30,956 bases of DNA from Thraustochytrium sp. TN22 (Eukaryota > Sar > Bigyra > Thraustochytrida > Thraustochytriidae). Under the pieces are notes generated by a model. The model worked only from the letters and a program-made list of their open reading frames with translations. It was not told the origin of the DNA and did not search any database. A program made the translations under genes and the position numbers. The stretch's first letter is position 1. Every line of letters begins with the position of its first letter. Shown one piece after another: positions 8,191-17,883 of the stretch. The stretch lies in assembly GCA_013306675.1 (NCBI GenBank), contig JABLUY010000339.1:1-30956 (forward strand), in the 5' to 3' direction.

Positions 8191-10058
8191 AAGACCATAC
8201 TTACCCTATCAAGATCAAGAGCATCATCTCTTCTAAGCTAACTCAAGGGCACGCGCTGTTTCACTGCAACAAGACTCTACTTAAAAGTCAATAAGTCAGA
8301 GCGCCTCAAGTCATGATTCGACCCTGGTCAAGAAGAGCTCGAATGGAGAGCAATAACGTCAGAGCTCTTGCAAGAAGAGAGGTTGGAAAACGTGCCGAGC
8401 TCCAGTCATGGCAAAGAGTCCTCACTCAAGATTGATGGCAAAGGGGACGCGTTGGGAGACTGGGACAAGAAACCGTGCATGGTCACTACAAGCGTCAGGC
8501 TGTCCGCGATGCTCTGGTCCCAAATCTGGCGCATGTTTGGCGCTGGCGCCAGGCGCTCTGGCAAGGCGAGCAGCAAAATTAAAGCTGAGAGCGAAGCCAG
8601 GTGTCAGCAGCAACGATAGCGCGCCGTGGACACCTGGGACTCCCTCTCCCCAGCCTCGGTGCGCCTCGTCCGCCTCACCCAATTCCCGGCATTCCCTTTC
8701 TCGGAATTCCGTGGTCTCGCTCAGCCCCACCCCGGATCTCCGCGCTCCACCACCGAGCAAGCCACGAGGGAGGCTCCCGCGCGGTTGAAATTGCTCCGCG
8801 GCCCACAGCCGCACTACCCCTGCATCCGCTAACCTCCGCGCCGGGCCCCCCCATTCTCTGGCTGAACCGGCCGCACGGTCCAGCCGCACCGGACCCGGCC
8901 GGCCACCGGCTTGCCCGCGGATGACGCACTGCGGGAGGAGGGCGCTGGCTGGAAGCGCCGTTGCTCGCCGCCCCGCAGCCGCGCGGCGCGTGCATCGGGT
9001 GGCGTGTGCCCGTGGCCTCGCCGCCTCGGACCGTCAACTAACTGACCAACCAACTGCTCGGCCGCGACGGGCGGCCAAGAAGATCGCGCTCGCGGCTCGC
9101 GCCCGGCCGATGCTCTCTCCCTTCCTCGCTTGAGCTCGCGCGGCGCGGGCTGCGGCGGCGGCCGCGAGCGACGGCTCCGGCGGGACAGCGCGGCCGCCGC
9201 CCGCGTGCCGGCGGGACAGCGCAGCGGCGTGGCCACGCGCCGCGCCGCGCCCGTCGCCGTGTTTTCATCGTCTACGGCGCCGCCGGGTAGGCTACGGTTA
9301 GCGGGTCGCAGCCGGGGTTCCACGGCTCGGCCGCAGCGTGGAGGCCGTTTCGGCAGCCGCGCAAGCTCGCCGAGCTTGAATCGTCAGGTCGCGAGCTTCT
9401 TTTGGGCGCCCTGAGACTCCCGAGGGGCTGGCCTAGCTAGCTGCCGCGACTCCCGCGAGCCGCGAGCGCGCCTCGTCACGCTTCGCGGGCCCGCTTGATC
9501 GAGCAAGCGATCGAGCGCGGGCGATGGCCCAGCGTTGACGTCTGCGCAGCGCCTTCAGGCGAAGCTTGCTTGTCAAGTTGGCTGCGGCTGCAGGGTGGCT
9601 GGCATGGCAGGACTTGCTCGCGCGCCACCGGCCGAACATGCGTACGCGCCGCGGCGCAGCCAAGCCAAGCCACGGCGCGCGTGTGCGTGCGGTCAAGGCG
9701 CGTGCGCTCGCTCCTGTGCTCAAAGCTACGCTCGCTCGCGCTGCTCTGGGTTGCGTTGCGATGCGCTGCGTCGCGCCGGAGCGGCGCGGAGTCGGAGCCG
9801 GGCAGGCTGCCAATCTCGAGGCGGGGCCCCGCTCGCCAGGTCGGCCGCCTCAGCCGGCCCTCACCGCGAGAGGCGGGCGACTTGGAGGGATCGGTGAGCT
9901 AAGCACGCACTGAGCCGGCCAGTTCGTTGTCATTGCAAGGCATCGCACACGCACGCCACGCTGGGAGGAGGCTCTGCTCGGCTCTGCTTCTGCTCTCGGC
10001 TCTGCTCTCGGCGCCGCGCCGCGCTGCGCTCGTGGTCGGCGCTGCTCGGCTGGCGTGC

Positions 10059-10090
10059 GTGTCGTGTCGAGTCGTGTCGTGTCGTGTCGC
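10059..10090. repeat. GTGTC pentanucleotide repeat
   Basis: Six near-perfect tandem 5-bp units (GTGTC, one GAGTC) in the gene-poor interval. Confidence 0.85.
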
Positions 10091-11199
10091 AGCCGGAGTT
10101 CGCGCGGAGCAAAACCGCGCACGTGACAGCGCTCGAGCAAACCACGCACGCAGGCAGAAGCAAGCTCACTCACAAGGCCGAGCAGAGCAGAGCACAGCAC
10201 GGCACCGCGACGCACCGCCGTGCTGCTGCTGCTGCGCATTTGCCGCATTGCGTTTCCTTGGGCACACGGCACCTGGGCTGCTCCCTCGCGGCGCGCGGTC
10301 CCTTGTCATCCCAGACACAAGCATGTGCTACAACTTCAACTTGAAGGACATAGTCACGCCGCCAGGCCAGCGGCCAGGAGGCGGCCGCAAGCGCGGGGTC
10401 ACGCGCCTCCGCTGCCTGGGGCGCGAGGCGCGTGCGCAGCCACGAGCCGCGCGGCGCAGCGCTGCGCAAGTTTCGCCCAAGGCGCCGCGACGGCGCGCGA
10501 CGGCGCGTTCGCAGGCGCGCGGCAGCGGGCTCCCGCCTAGCTTCTGGCGGCCAGGCCTGGGAGCCTCCAGGCCTGGCCGGTCGCGCGGCGCTGCTGCAGT
10601 GCAGGCAGTGCCGGCGCTTCTTCAAGTTCGCTAGCCCAGCCCACCCACCCTGGCGCGCGGCTCCGGCTTTGGCACAGCCTGAGGCTGCCGCGCCGCGCTC
10701 CGCGCCGCCACTGCCATGGCTTGCTCGCGCCCGCGCCACCCTGGCCGCCACGGCGAGCGTCCGCTTGCACGCTTGGCAACGCGGGCGCCGCGCAGAGTTC
10801 GGCTGCGCCCGGTAGCTCGCTCGCAATGCGACGGTTCGGGCAGGGCGAGCTGGCGGCGGCGGCCGGAGCAGGCGCGGCTCGGCGGGCTCGTGCCTGCCTG
10901 TTTTCGTCGCGCTCGTCGCTTGTATCTTGCTTTCTTTCTTTCTATCCTTCTTTCTTTCGCCACGCTCCGAGCCAGCCACCGCTCAGGCCGCGCCCGCGCC
11001 GCGCGAGCAAAACACTGCACGACTCGTGGCCCACGCGCCGCGACGTGATCGCCGCCTGGCGCCAGGGCCCCGCTGGCTGGCTGGCCGGCCGGGCGGACTC
11101 GGGCGGACTCGGGCTTCATTCAGTTGGCCGCCGCCAGTGCCTGGCGGTTCAACGCGCTTGCTCTGAGCAATATCTCACTCTTGCTGCGGCTGCCTGTCC

Positions 11200-11247
11200 C
11201 TTGCTTGCTTCGGCTTGCGCTTGCTTGCTTGCGGTGCTTGCTTGCTG
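11200..11247. repeat. CTTG tetranucleotide repeat cluster
   Basis: Runs of CTTGCTTG broken by GGCTTGCG and GCGGTG interruptions, in the gene-poor interval. Confidence 0.75.
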
Positions 11248-11942
11248 GCCGGTCCGAGCAGGCCAGCCACCCCGCCGCCTCTGGGCGGCCGCCGCGCGCC
11301 CGTCCCCCCCTGCGACGCCGCGATCCGCGGCTGCGGGCGCGGCAGCGGCCCGCCGCCCCCCCGGCCCCTCTCGCCAAGGCTGGGCTCGCGCCCCTGCGCA
11401 GCGCGCCTCTGGCGCCAGGGCCGGCTGTGCCCGCAGCGGCGCGCCCGGGGCGCGCAGGTGCGCCGGCCGCGCCTCTGGGCGAAGCGGCCCCGCGGCCCCC
11501 TGGCGAGCAGCCGCCCGCAGCGCAGAGCGTGCGGGGCGGCGGCGGGGCCCCGCGGCGGAGCTTCGAGCAGGCGCTCGCGCGTGCGGCGAGGTGCGCGCGC
11601 AAGTCGGCAGTGGCTCGCGCGCAACAGCGGCGCAACCGCGCGCGGGCGGCCAGCAAGTCAAGTCAAGTCTTTGCCAGTGAACCAGCCCTTGCGCCCTCTC
11701 CCTGGCCAGGCCAGGCCGGCCAGCGCCGCCGCCGCGCAGGCCAGCCAACCAGCCCTCAGGCTGCCAGCGCCGGGTGCCCATGCGCTGCCAGGGGTGATGG
11801 CTGCCGGCGGCCGTGAGCCCTGGTGCCAGTGGGCGAGCAGGCAGGCTGCTGCGGCCTCCTCCCGCCCGCCCGCGGCCGGCGTGCACTAGCGGGCTGGCCG
11901 TGGGTGGCTGCGGGCGCGCGCCCGCGAGGCGCGGCGAGGCGC

Positions 11943-11979
11943 CTCGCTCGCCTCGCCTCGCCTCGCCTCGCCTCGCGTC
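11943..11979. repeat. CCTCG pentanucleotide repeat
   Basis: About seven tandem units of CTCGC/CCTCG with little variation. Confidence 0.85.
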
Positions 11980-12010
11980 GCGCCGACCTAGGCTGGCCGC
12001 GCGCCTGGCC

Positions 12011-12060
12011 GCGGCGCGGCGCGGCGCGGCGGCGCGGCGGCGCGAGCGCGCGGCGGCGGG
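12011..12060. repeat. GGCGC-type repeat
   Basis: Tandem 5-bp GCGCG/GGCGC units degrading into GGC triplets. Almost pure GC. Confidence 0.8.
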
Positions 12061-12524
12061 CTGGCTGCCGCTGCCGGGCGCGCGGCGCGGCGGCGGGCTG
12101 GCTGCCGCTGCCTCTGCGCGCGGCGAGGCGGCCCAGGCGGCGCCGGCGCGTTCAACCCCGTTGGCGGGTGATGAGCGCGCAGGAAGGCGCTGCGGGCCGG
12201 GTGGAAGCGCCTGCTCGGAGCGGCGTCCGGGAGGCGCCGGGACTGCGCGAAGCGGCGACGCGGCGGACTCGGGCGGAGCAGCCGCGGATTGGAAGCAAGG
12301 GCAGAAGGCGCATTACGCTGAGGCAGGCAAGCAGGCAGGCACAAGCAGGGCAGAGGCAGCCAAGCAGCGCCGGGCGGGGGGCGAAGCACCCTGGCAGGCA
12401 AACACCCATTCGCCGCCGCACGCTCGCTGGCCTGCGACGCTCGCACGGTCGCTCGCTAGCCCGCTAGCTCGCACGCACGCCGGCCGCTCGCGCGCGCGCT
12501 CGCACGCACGCGGAGGGGAGCGGC

Positions 12525-12557
12525 GGCAGCAGCAGCAGCAGCAGGCGCAGCAGCAGC
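12525..12557. repeat. Interrupted CAG run in the PP2C leader
   Basis: About ten CAG triplets with a GCG interruption, ending roughly 30 bp before the PP2C start codon. It resembles the CAG run upstream of the kinesin. Confidence 0.8.
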
Positions 12558-12586
12558 GAGCGCGGCGCCGCAAGCAAGCTAGCAAG

Positions 12587-14020
12587 ATGGACCTCGCGGA
12601 CGACAGCATCCACAGCACCGTGGCAGGGCTGCGCAAGGCGGAGCAGCTCGGCGGGCGGCTCAAGGGCTCGCTGGGCAACCTGCGCGGCAGCCTACGGAGG
12701 TCGCTGCCGCGCATCGCCGGCGCCCCCAGCGCGCAGAGCCTGCGGTCGGCCAGCAAGTCGAGCGGCACGAGCCTGACGCTCGAGGAGATGGGCGGCGAGT
12801 CGATGGGCTCCGGCCCGCACAGGTCGTTCTCGCGGTCCGAGGGCCGGTCGGAGCTGGGCAAGCTCGTCTCGCACCAGTACGACGGCGCCGCCGTGCAGTA
12901 CGGCGTGGCGCAGGCCATGGGCAAGAAGGACCAGGACCGCTACGACGTGCGCCTGGGCAACGAGGACGGCGAGGACGTGCACTACTTTGGCGTTTTCGAC
13001 GGCCACGGCACCTCGGCCCTGGCCGCCGACGTCTGCGTGGCCAAGCTCTACGACGCCGCGCGCCTCTTCGAGAAGCGCTCGCGCGGCTCGTCGGCCGGCC
13101 TCGACTCGGCGGACGAGGACGAGGAGGACGACGAGCCCGTGCCCGTGGACGAGCGCATGCTCTCGTCGCTCACGCTGCGCCAGCACGCCACCATGACCAT
13201 GCCCAGCGACGAGGCCATCGCCTACGCCTACCTGCGCATGGACGACTACGTGCGCGCGTCGCGCCACGCCGAGCCGCGCTCGGGCACGTGCGCGGTCACG
13301 CTCTGGGTCACCTCGGAGCCCGCCGCCAACCTGCTCGACGAGTCCGGGGAGGACCTCACCTACGTCAAGGCCGCCTGGTGCGGCGACTGCCGCGCCATCC
13401 TCATCAACCAGGACGGCTCGGTCGACCAGATCACCCTCGACCACCGCGTCGAGGTCAACGAGCCCGAGCGCGACCGCATCGAGGCCGCCGACCACTCGCC
13501 GCGCCACGGCCTCCTCGAGAGCGAGCTCTGGCGCCGCGAGACGGAGCGCGCCGCCCACACCGGCGAGATGCCGCGCCCGCACTCGTACATTGGCCGCCGC
13601 ACGCTCAACGGCAGCCCCTTTGGCCCCGAGGTCGTCTTCTCCCACTCGGGCGGCGTCTCGCTCCAGGTCACGCGCAGCATCGGCGACGTCTACGCTGCGC
13701 GCTCCGTCATTGCCGACCCGGACATTGTCTCCTTCACCGTGCCGCGCGGCGAGTACTGCCGCTTCGTCCTCGCCTCGGACGGCATCTTTGAGGCGCTCGA
13801 CACCACCGAGGTCGCCCGCTTTGTTTCCAAGATCGCCTCGCCTGCCAAGGCCGCCGCCAAGCTCGCGGCGCACGCCAAGCAGAAGCGCCTCTATTCTGGC
13901 ATGGCTCCGGACGACATCACTGCCGTCGTCTTCGACCTCAACCCCATGATGCGCCGCAACTTCAAGCCTGGCAACGTCTCCAAGGCCAAGTTCCGCTCCG
14001 TCTTTACCGCCGGCAAGTGA
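12587..14020 (+). CDS. PP2C (PPM family) serine/threonine phosphatase
   Basis: Single exon, 477 aa. A Ser- and Arg-rich N-terminus of about 110 residues precedes a full PP2C domain. Motifs in order: AMGKKDQDRYDV (motif 1), FGVFDGHGTS (D138, G139; metal site), SGTCAV (usually SGTTAV), WCGDCRAIL (D267, usually GDSR), LQVTRSIGDVYAA, IADPDIVSFTVPRG, LASDGIFEAL (D398) and DDITAVVF (D442/D443, metal site). The metal-ligand aspartates are present, so the enzyme should be active as a Mn/Mg-dependent protein phosphatase. An acidic insertion (DEDEEDDEPVPVDE) lies near residues 184-197. The frame is open far upstream, but ATG 12587 (context AAGATGG) is the first credible start. Its substrate cannot be told. 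Confidence 0.95.
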   Translation: MDLADDSIHSTVAGLRKAEQLGGRLKGSLGNLRGSLRRSLPRIAGAPSAQSLRSASKSSGTSLTLEEMGGESMGSGPHRSFSRSEGRSELGKLVSHQYDGAAVQYGVAQAMGKKDQDRYDVRLGNEDGEDVHYFGVFDGHGTSALAADVCVAKLYDAARLFEKRSRGSSAGLDSADEDEEDDEPVPVDERMLSSLTLRQHATMTMPSDEAIAYAYLRMDDYVRASRHAEPRSGTCAVTLWVTSEPAANLLDESGEDLTYVKAAWCGDCRAILINQDGSVDQITLDHRVEVNEPERDRIEAADHSPRHGLLESELWRRETERAAHTGEMPRPHSYIGRRTLNGSPFGPEVVFSHSGGVSLQVTRSIGDVYAARSVIADPDIVSFTVPRGEYCRFVLASDGIFEALDTTEVARFVSKIASPAKAAAKLAAHAKQKRLYSGMAPDDITAVVFDLNPMMRRNFKPGNVSKAKFRSVFTAGK

Positions 14021-14054
14021 GCTATCTCATGTTGTGCGGCGGGATGGTGTGCGA

Positions 14055-14089
<35 letters not shown>

Positions 14090-14837
14090 TCTTCGCCTTC
14101 TCTCCCTCGCCAGCCTATTGGCCGCGGTCGACCCTTATGCGCGCCGCGAGTCCTGTTTGACCACTGCATCTGTATTCATACGAGGAGACTCGAGAGACAC
14201 GCCAACTGTCGGTGCCTCTTCCCGAGAGGGAGGATCAGCGCGCTCTGTTGGTGGGTCTCGACGGGATCCAACCCCACATGCATCACACAATCATGTTGTT
14301 TCTGTAGTATCGTTCTTTGTTGGATGAGGCGGAAAGCAACACCGACATCAAAGCAACAACGTGATCAACTTGAAGGAGAAAAGCAACACCGAGATCAACT
14401 TCATTGGAGGTCACCTCGGCTGACTCGACTCGACGCCAGGCGACGAGTCTTCGTGGGGAAAGGGCGAGCTCAGCATCGCCCGAGAGCCAACTTGAACGCC
14501 ATGAAAAGATAACTTCCGCAAGCGCATGTGTGACTGCCTCGAGGGGCAGCGCGCGTTATGGGTAATTATGACGATAGTTTTCCCCGGCCGGAATGCACTC
14601 TTTGTAGCAATTGAATCTGGTGCAAAGTTTGCAGCGTTGCCGAGCAAACCATTGCCGAGCAAAAGAAAAATGACTGATGAGACGGGAGGTCGACGGTAGT
14701 AGGTAACTTAGAGTCTGGCCAGATGCGAGGGCCAGCGTGCAAGGCTCTTATGCCTCGGTGCGCCACCACGTGGGGAACAACTGACTTTATCTGCCCTGAA
14801 GCTTTGCCTTTTCTGTCTCTCTTCAGCTTTTGACTCA
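14021..14837. other. 3' spacer between convergent PP2C and threonine dehydrogenase genes
   Basis: About 0.8 kb without a supported gene. It contains a (CT)n run, and around 14331-14402 a pair of near-identical copies of AAAGCAACACCGA.ATCAA with a third partial copy between them. Composition is more balanced than in the flanking genes. Confidence 0.6.
14055..14089. repeat. (CT)n microsatellite
   Basis: About fourteen CT units ending in TTTCTTTT, just after the PP2C stop and so probably in its 3' UTR. Confidence 0.9.
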
Positions 14838-16034
14838 TCAGGCCGCCGTGAGCTTGGCATGAAGCTTATGCAACATGTCTTCACTCATGGCGTCAATGTC
14901 GTAGTCGGGGCGCCACTGCCAGTCCTCGCGCGCAAGGCTGTCATTGATGGACTGCGGCCAGGTGTCGGCGATGCGCTGGCGAAAGTCAGGGGCGTAGTCA
15001 ATCTCAAAGTCGGGGATGTTCTTGCAAATGGAGGCGGCGAGCTGCGCGGGCGTAAAGCTCATGGAAGTGATGTTGTAAACGCGCTCCGAGAGCTTGTCCG
15101 AGTCCGCCTGCAGCAGCATCATGGTGGCCTTGAGGCAGTCCGGCATGTACATCATGGGCAGCGCCGTGTCGGCGGCCAAAAAGCTCGTGTAGCGGCGCTC
15201 CTCGAGCGCCTTGTAGTAAATCTCCACTGCGTAGTCCGTGGTGCCACCGCCGGGCAGCGTCTCCGAGGAGATGACGCCCGGGTACCGTAGCGAGCGAAAG
15301 TCCAGGCCGTAGCGGTCGTGGTAGTAGCTGCCGAGCAGCTCCATGTAGATTTTGGTGATGCCGTACACCGTGGTGGGCCGCATCACCGTGTGGTCCGGCG
15401 TGTCCATTTTGGGCGTGCTCGGGCCGAAGACAGCAATGGTGCTCGGCGCGAAGACGCGCAGCTCGTTCTCGCGCGCCACCTCCAGCACGTTCTCCATGCC
15501 GCGCGTGTTGATGCGCAGCGCCAGCTGCGGATTCTTCTCGCCAATGGCGCTCAGCATCGACGCGTTGTGCACGATCATGTCGATGCCGTACTCGAGCGCG
15601 ATGCGCATCAGCGCGTCCTTTTGCATCACGTCGCAGTACACGAACGGCCCGCCATTGCTCCCGTGCCCGCCGTTCCCGCTCCCGTTCCCGCCCTTGCGCC
15701 GAGGCGTGCGGATGTCTGACGCAATCACGTTCTCCGCGCCGTACTCCTTGCGCAGGTACGGCACCAGCTCCTGCCCGATCTGGCCCGAGGCGCCCGTCAC
15801 CAGCACGCGCGTCGTCGCCTCGGCCTGCCGCACGCGCAGCGCCTCGCCGGGGTACCCAAAGCTTGCAGCACGCCGCACGGCCTGCGGCTCGCGGCTCTCG
15901 CCGCCCGCGTCCTCCGTGCTGCCGCTCAGCGCCCGAGACTGCGTACGGCTCGCGCGCGTCGCGCGCAGAACCCACCTGCTGCAGCAGCTGCTGCTGCTGC
16001 TCATGCTACTGCTACGTGCCTTGGCGGCCCACAT
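14838..16034 (-). CDS. L-threonine 3-dehydrogenase, SDR type, mitochondrial
   Basis: Single exon, 398 aa. It oxidises L-threonine to 2-amino-3-ketobutyrate with NAD+, feeding glycine and acetyl-CoA production in the mitochondrion. The Ser/Arg-rich, acid-poor N-terminus (MWAAKARSSSM...) of about 50 residues looks like a mitochondrial presequence. The Rossmann motif VTGASGQIG lies near residue 80, the catalytic pair is in YGITK (about 224), and the diagnostic segments GVISSETLPGGGTTDYAVEI and YNITSMSFTPAQLA are present. This is the epimerase-like TDH, not the zinc alcohol-dehydrogenase form. A short Gly/Asn-rich insertion (GGNGSGNGGHGSNGG) sits after the second Rossmann strand. ATG 16034 (ACC before it) is chosen; the open frame continues to 16079 but without another ATG. 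Confidence 0.94.
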   Translation of the reverse strand: MWAAKARSSSMSSSSSCCSRWVLRATRASRTQSRALSGSTEDAGGESREPQAVRRAASFGYPGEALRVRQAEATTRVLVTGASGQIGQELVPYLRKEYGAENVIASDIRTPRRKGGNGSGNGGHGSNGGPFVYCDVMQKDALMRIALEYGIDMIVHNASMLSAIGEKNPQLALRINTRGMENVLEVARENELRVFAPSTIAVFGPSTPKMDTPDHTVMRPTTVYGITKIYMELLGSYYHDRYGLDFRSLRYPGVISSETLPGGGTTDYAVEIYYKALEERRYTSFLAADTALPMMYMPDCLKATMMLLQADSDKLSERVYNITSMSFTPAQLAASICKNIPDFEIDYAPDFRQRIADTWPQSINDSLAREDWQWRPDYDIDAMSEDMLHKLHAKLTAA

Positions 16035-16840
16035 GGTCCGCGCGCGCCTGAGCTCGCGAGCAAGCAAGCGCGCGAGCAAGCAAGCGCTCTGCCAGCCGCC
16101 GGACGCCCGCGCGACGGACCGCGGTCTGCCCGCCCGCCGCCGCCGCTCAGCCGCTGCCGCGGGTCACGGTCTTTGTGGCTTGCCAACGTCCTGCTCAGGT
16201 CCTGCGCCTGTCTGGGACTCGCCAGCAGACTCCGAGTTCTCACTCGCCCTCGCACGACTTCCCAGCGCCGCTGCGAGGCTGGCGCGCGCCGCGCCGCAGG
16301 GCCTTCGGGCCTTCGCGCCTTCGCGCCTTCGGGCCCGGGCCGTGCGGCTGCAGTGAGCGAGCGAGGGCGAGGGCGAGGGCGAGCGCGACCGCGGCTCGGA
16401 GCGACCGACTTCGCCGCTCACTGGTCACGTGCAAGCCATGCGACACGGGCGAGGGGTTCTGCGGCCAGCGATAGCTAACTTAGTAGTCCAGAGACACAGG
16501 AGCGGCCAGCCAGGTGGACATCCTTCATCCGGCGACTATGCCTAGCTAACTAGGCCTAGGCAACGCCCGCCACATCGCTCATGATCGCTGCAGCCAAGTC
16601 CTCACGCCGCGCAAGGCGACCGTGCAAGCCTGGCCCCGCCGCAGGAGCGAGCGAGAGAGAGAGAACGACGCGGCACGACACCGTGACTCACTGACCCGCC
16701 TGTGAGTCACTGATGAGTCGCGCGTCGCAGTGATCCTGATGATGCGTGGCTGCTGGCAGAGCTCATGAGCGCAAAGAAAGCAGTGCAAGGCCCGAACGGG
16801 AGCAGCGGCCGGCGGCGCGCGGGCGGCAGAGGCACGCAAC
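16035..16840. promoter_or_regulatory. Divergent promoter region of threonine dehydrogenase and FMN reductase
   Basis: About 0.8 kb between two divergently transcribed starts. It holds a direct repeat of GCGAGCAAGCAAGCGC just upstream of the dehydrogenase (about 16055-16086), CCTTCGGG/CCTTCGCG repeats (about 16298-16340), GAGGGC repeats (16362-16384), a CTAG-rich palindromic patch at 16540-16560 and an AP-1-like palindrome nearer the reductase. Confidence 0.55.
16683..16720. promoter_or_regulatory. AP-1/Gcn4-type bZIP site pair in inverted repeat
   Basis: GTGACTCAC (16683-16691) and its exact reverse complement GTGAGTCAC (16702-16710) are separated by 10 bp. They contain TGACTCA and TGAGTCA, the classical bZIP (AP-1, Gcn4, Yap-like) site. 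A third partial site TGAGTCG follows at 16714-16720. The group lies about 120-160 bp upstream of the FMN reductase ATG, a sensible place for stress-responsive control of a redox enzyme. The binding protein is inferred. Confidence 0.6.
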
Positions 16841-17530
16841 ATGAAGGGGTGCAAGGAGGCGCGGCGGTTCCTGGTCTTCCTCGGGTCCACGCGGGTGCAG
16901 GGCGCGCCCAAGCCGACACGACTCGGCGAGCGCGTCGCCAAGCACTGCGCGAGCGGCCTCGAGGCGCGCGGGCACTCCGTCGAGCTCATCGACCCGCTCG
17001 AGTGGCCCTTGGACGACGGCGAGCCCGGCCCGCGCAGCTTCCGCCCGCACTTTAGCTATGCACGCGGCAGGGCGCCCGGCCGCCTCGACGAGCTCGCCGA
17101 CCGGATCCAGGACGCCGACGGCATCGTCGCCGTCAGCCCCGAGTACAACCACTCCATGTCCCCGGCGCTCGCCGATCTCCTCAACCACTTCGGCAGTAGC
17201 AAGTTCTCCTTCAAGCCCAGCCTCATCGTAGCCTACTCCATGGGCCAGTGGGGCGGCGCGCGCGCCGCCGTCAACATGCGCACCTTCCTAGGCGAGATCG
17301 GTGCACTCTCCGTCTCCGCACAGGTGCTCTTCCCGCAGGCCCACAAAGTGCTCGCCGAGGACGGCTCCCTTCTGCCCGACCAGGACGCCGGCCACTGGCA
17401 AGGCTACGTCGGCCGTGGCTTTGATCAGCTTGAGTGGTGGGCAGAGGCTGCTGCACTCCAGCGCGCTCAAGTTGATCTCAATGCTGCTGCCTTTACGCGG
17501 GATCCTTCCCAGCGCAACGCTCCCGCTTAA
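16841..17530 (+). CDS. NADPH-dependent FMN reductase, flavodoxin-like fold
   Basis: Single exon, 229 aa. The flavodoxin-like start FLVFLGSTR(V) is the FMN phosphate-binding loop. The family hallmark SPEYNHSMSPALADLLNHF lies near residue 100 and contacts the flavin ring. YSMGQWGGARAAVNMRTFLGE follows, as in the NAD(P)H-dependent FMN/azo/quinone reductases. Likely a soluble enzyme reducing FMN or quinones, with a role in redox protection; the substrate is uncertain. The C-terminal 40 residues (RGFDQLEWWAEAAALQRAQ) extend slightly beyond typical bacterial members. The ATG has favourable context (AACATGA). Confidence 0.93.
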   Translation: MKGCKEARRFLVFLGSTRVQGAPKPTRLGERVAKHCASGLEARGHSVELIDPLEWPLDDGEPGPRSFRPHFSYARGRAPGRLDELADRIQDADGIVAVSPEYNHSMSPALADLLNHFGSSKFSFKPSLIVAYSMGQWGGARAAVNMRTFLGEIGALSVSAQVLFPQAHKVLAEDGSLLPDQDAGHWQGYVGRGFDQLEWWAEAAALQRAQVDLNAAAFTRDPSQRNAPA

Positions 17531-17640
17531 TAATAACTTCAAGCGATGCAATCCACCATTGTGCAAGGCGTAAACCGGCGCAACGTGCTTGCTACTTGGC
17601 CCAGACATTTTGGGCAAGGCAAACATTGTTGGTGGTATCG

Positions 17641-17724
17641 TACGCAAAGCAGCACGCAAAGCAGCACGCCAAGGAGCACGCAAAGCAGCACGCAAAGCAG
17701 CACGCAAAGCAGCGCGCAAGGCAA
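17641..17724. repeat. 12-bp tandem repeat, seven units
   Basis: Unit CACGCAAAGCAG. Four of the seven copies are exact, one differs only at the first base and two differ at several positions. It lies downstream of the FMN reductase. Confidence 0.9.
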
Positions 17725-17784
17725 CACGCATTCTTCCACCAGGCGTGACACTCATTGAGACAGTCATCGAGATCATCGAGTTGA

Positions 17785-17883
17785 GATCCTCGTGGGAAAC
17801 CATCAATCCTCGTTGAGAAACCATCAATTCTCGTTGGAAACCATCGTTGAGAAACCATCAATCCTCGTTGGAAACCATCAATG
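17785..17883. repeat. About 21-bp tandem repeat, four to five units
   Basis: Degenerate tandem copies built on GAAACCATCAATCCTCGTTG, one copy shortened. A related ATCGAG-rich stretch precedes it. Confidence 0.88.

Larger units (their letters stand above)
8191..12524. other. Long gene-poor, repeat-rich interval
   Basis: About 4.3 kb in which I find no recognisable protein, tRNA or rRNA. Open frames exist on both strands only because the sequence is GC-rich and stop-poor; their translations are Arg/Ala/Pro-rich without domain features, and many lack an ATG. The first 400 bp is more balanced in composition; the rest is strongly GC-rich and dotted with pyrimidine tracts (for example 10926-10960) and short tandem repeats, four of which are listed separately. 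It could hold the PP2C promoter, a long non-coding RNA or a degenerate element. Confidence 0.6.

Noticed and set aside
8368-8788. Small plus-strand frames of 83 and 126 codons
   Set aside because: They overlap in different frames, match no family I recognise and lie in sequence without coding-like periodicity.
11813-12586. N-terminal extension of the PP2C protein of about 258 residues
   Set aside because: The open frame is Arg/Ala-rich repeat sequence without a credible start codon or conserved residues; ATG 12587 fits better.
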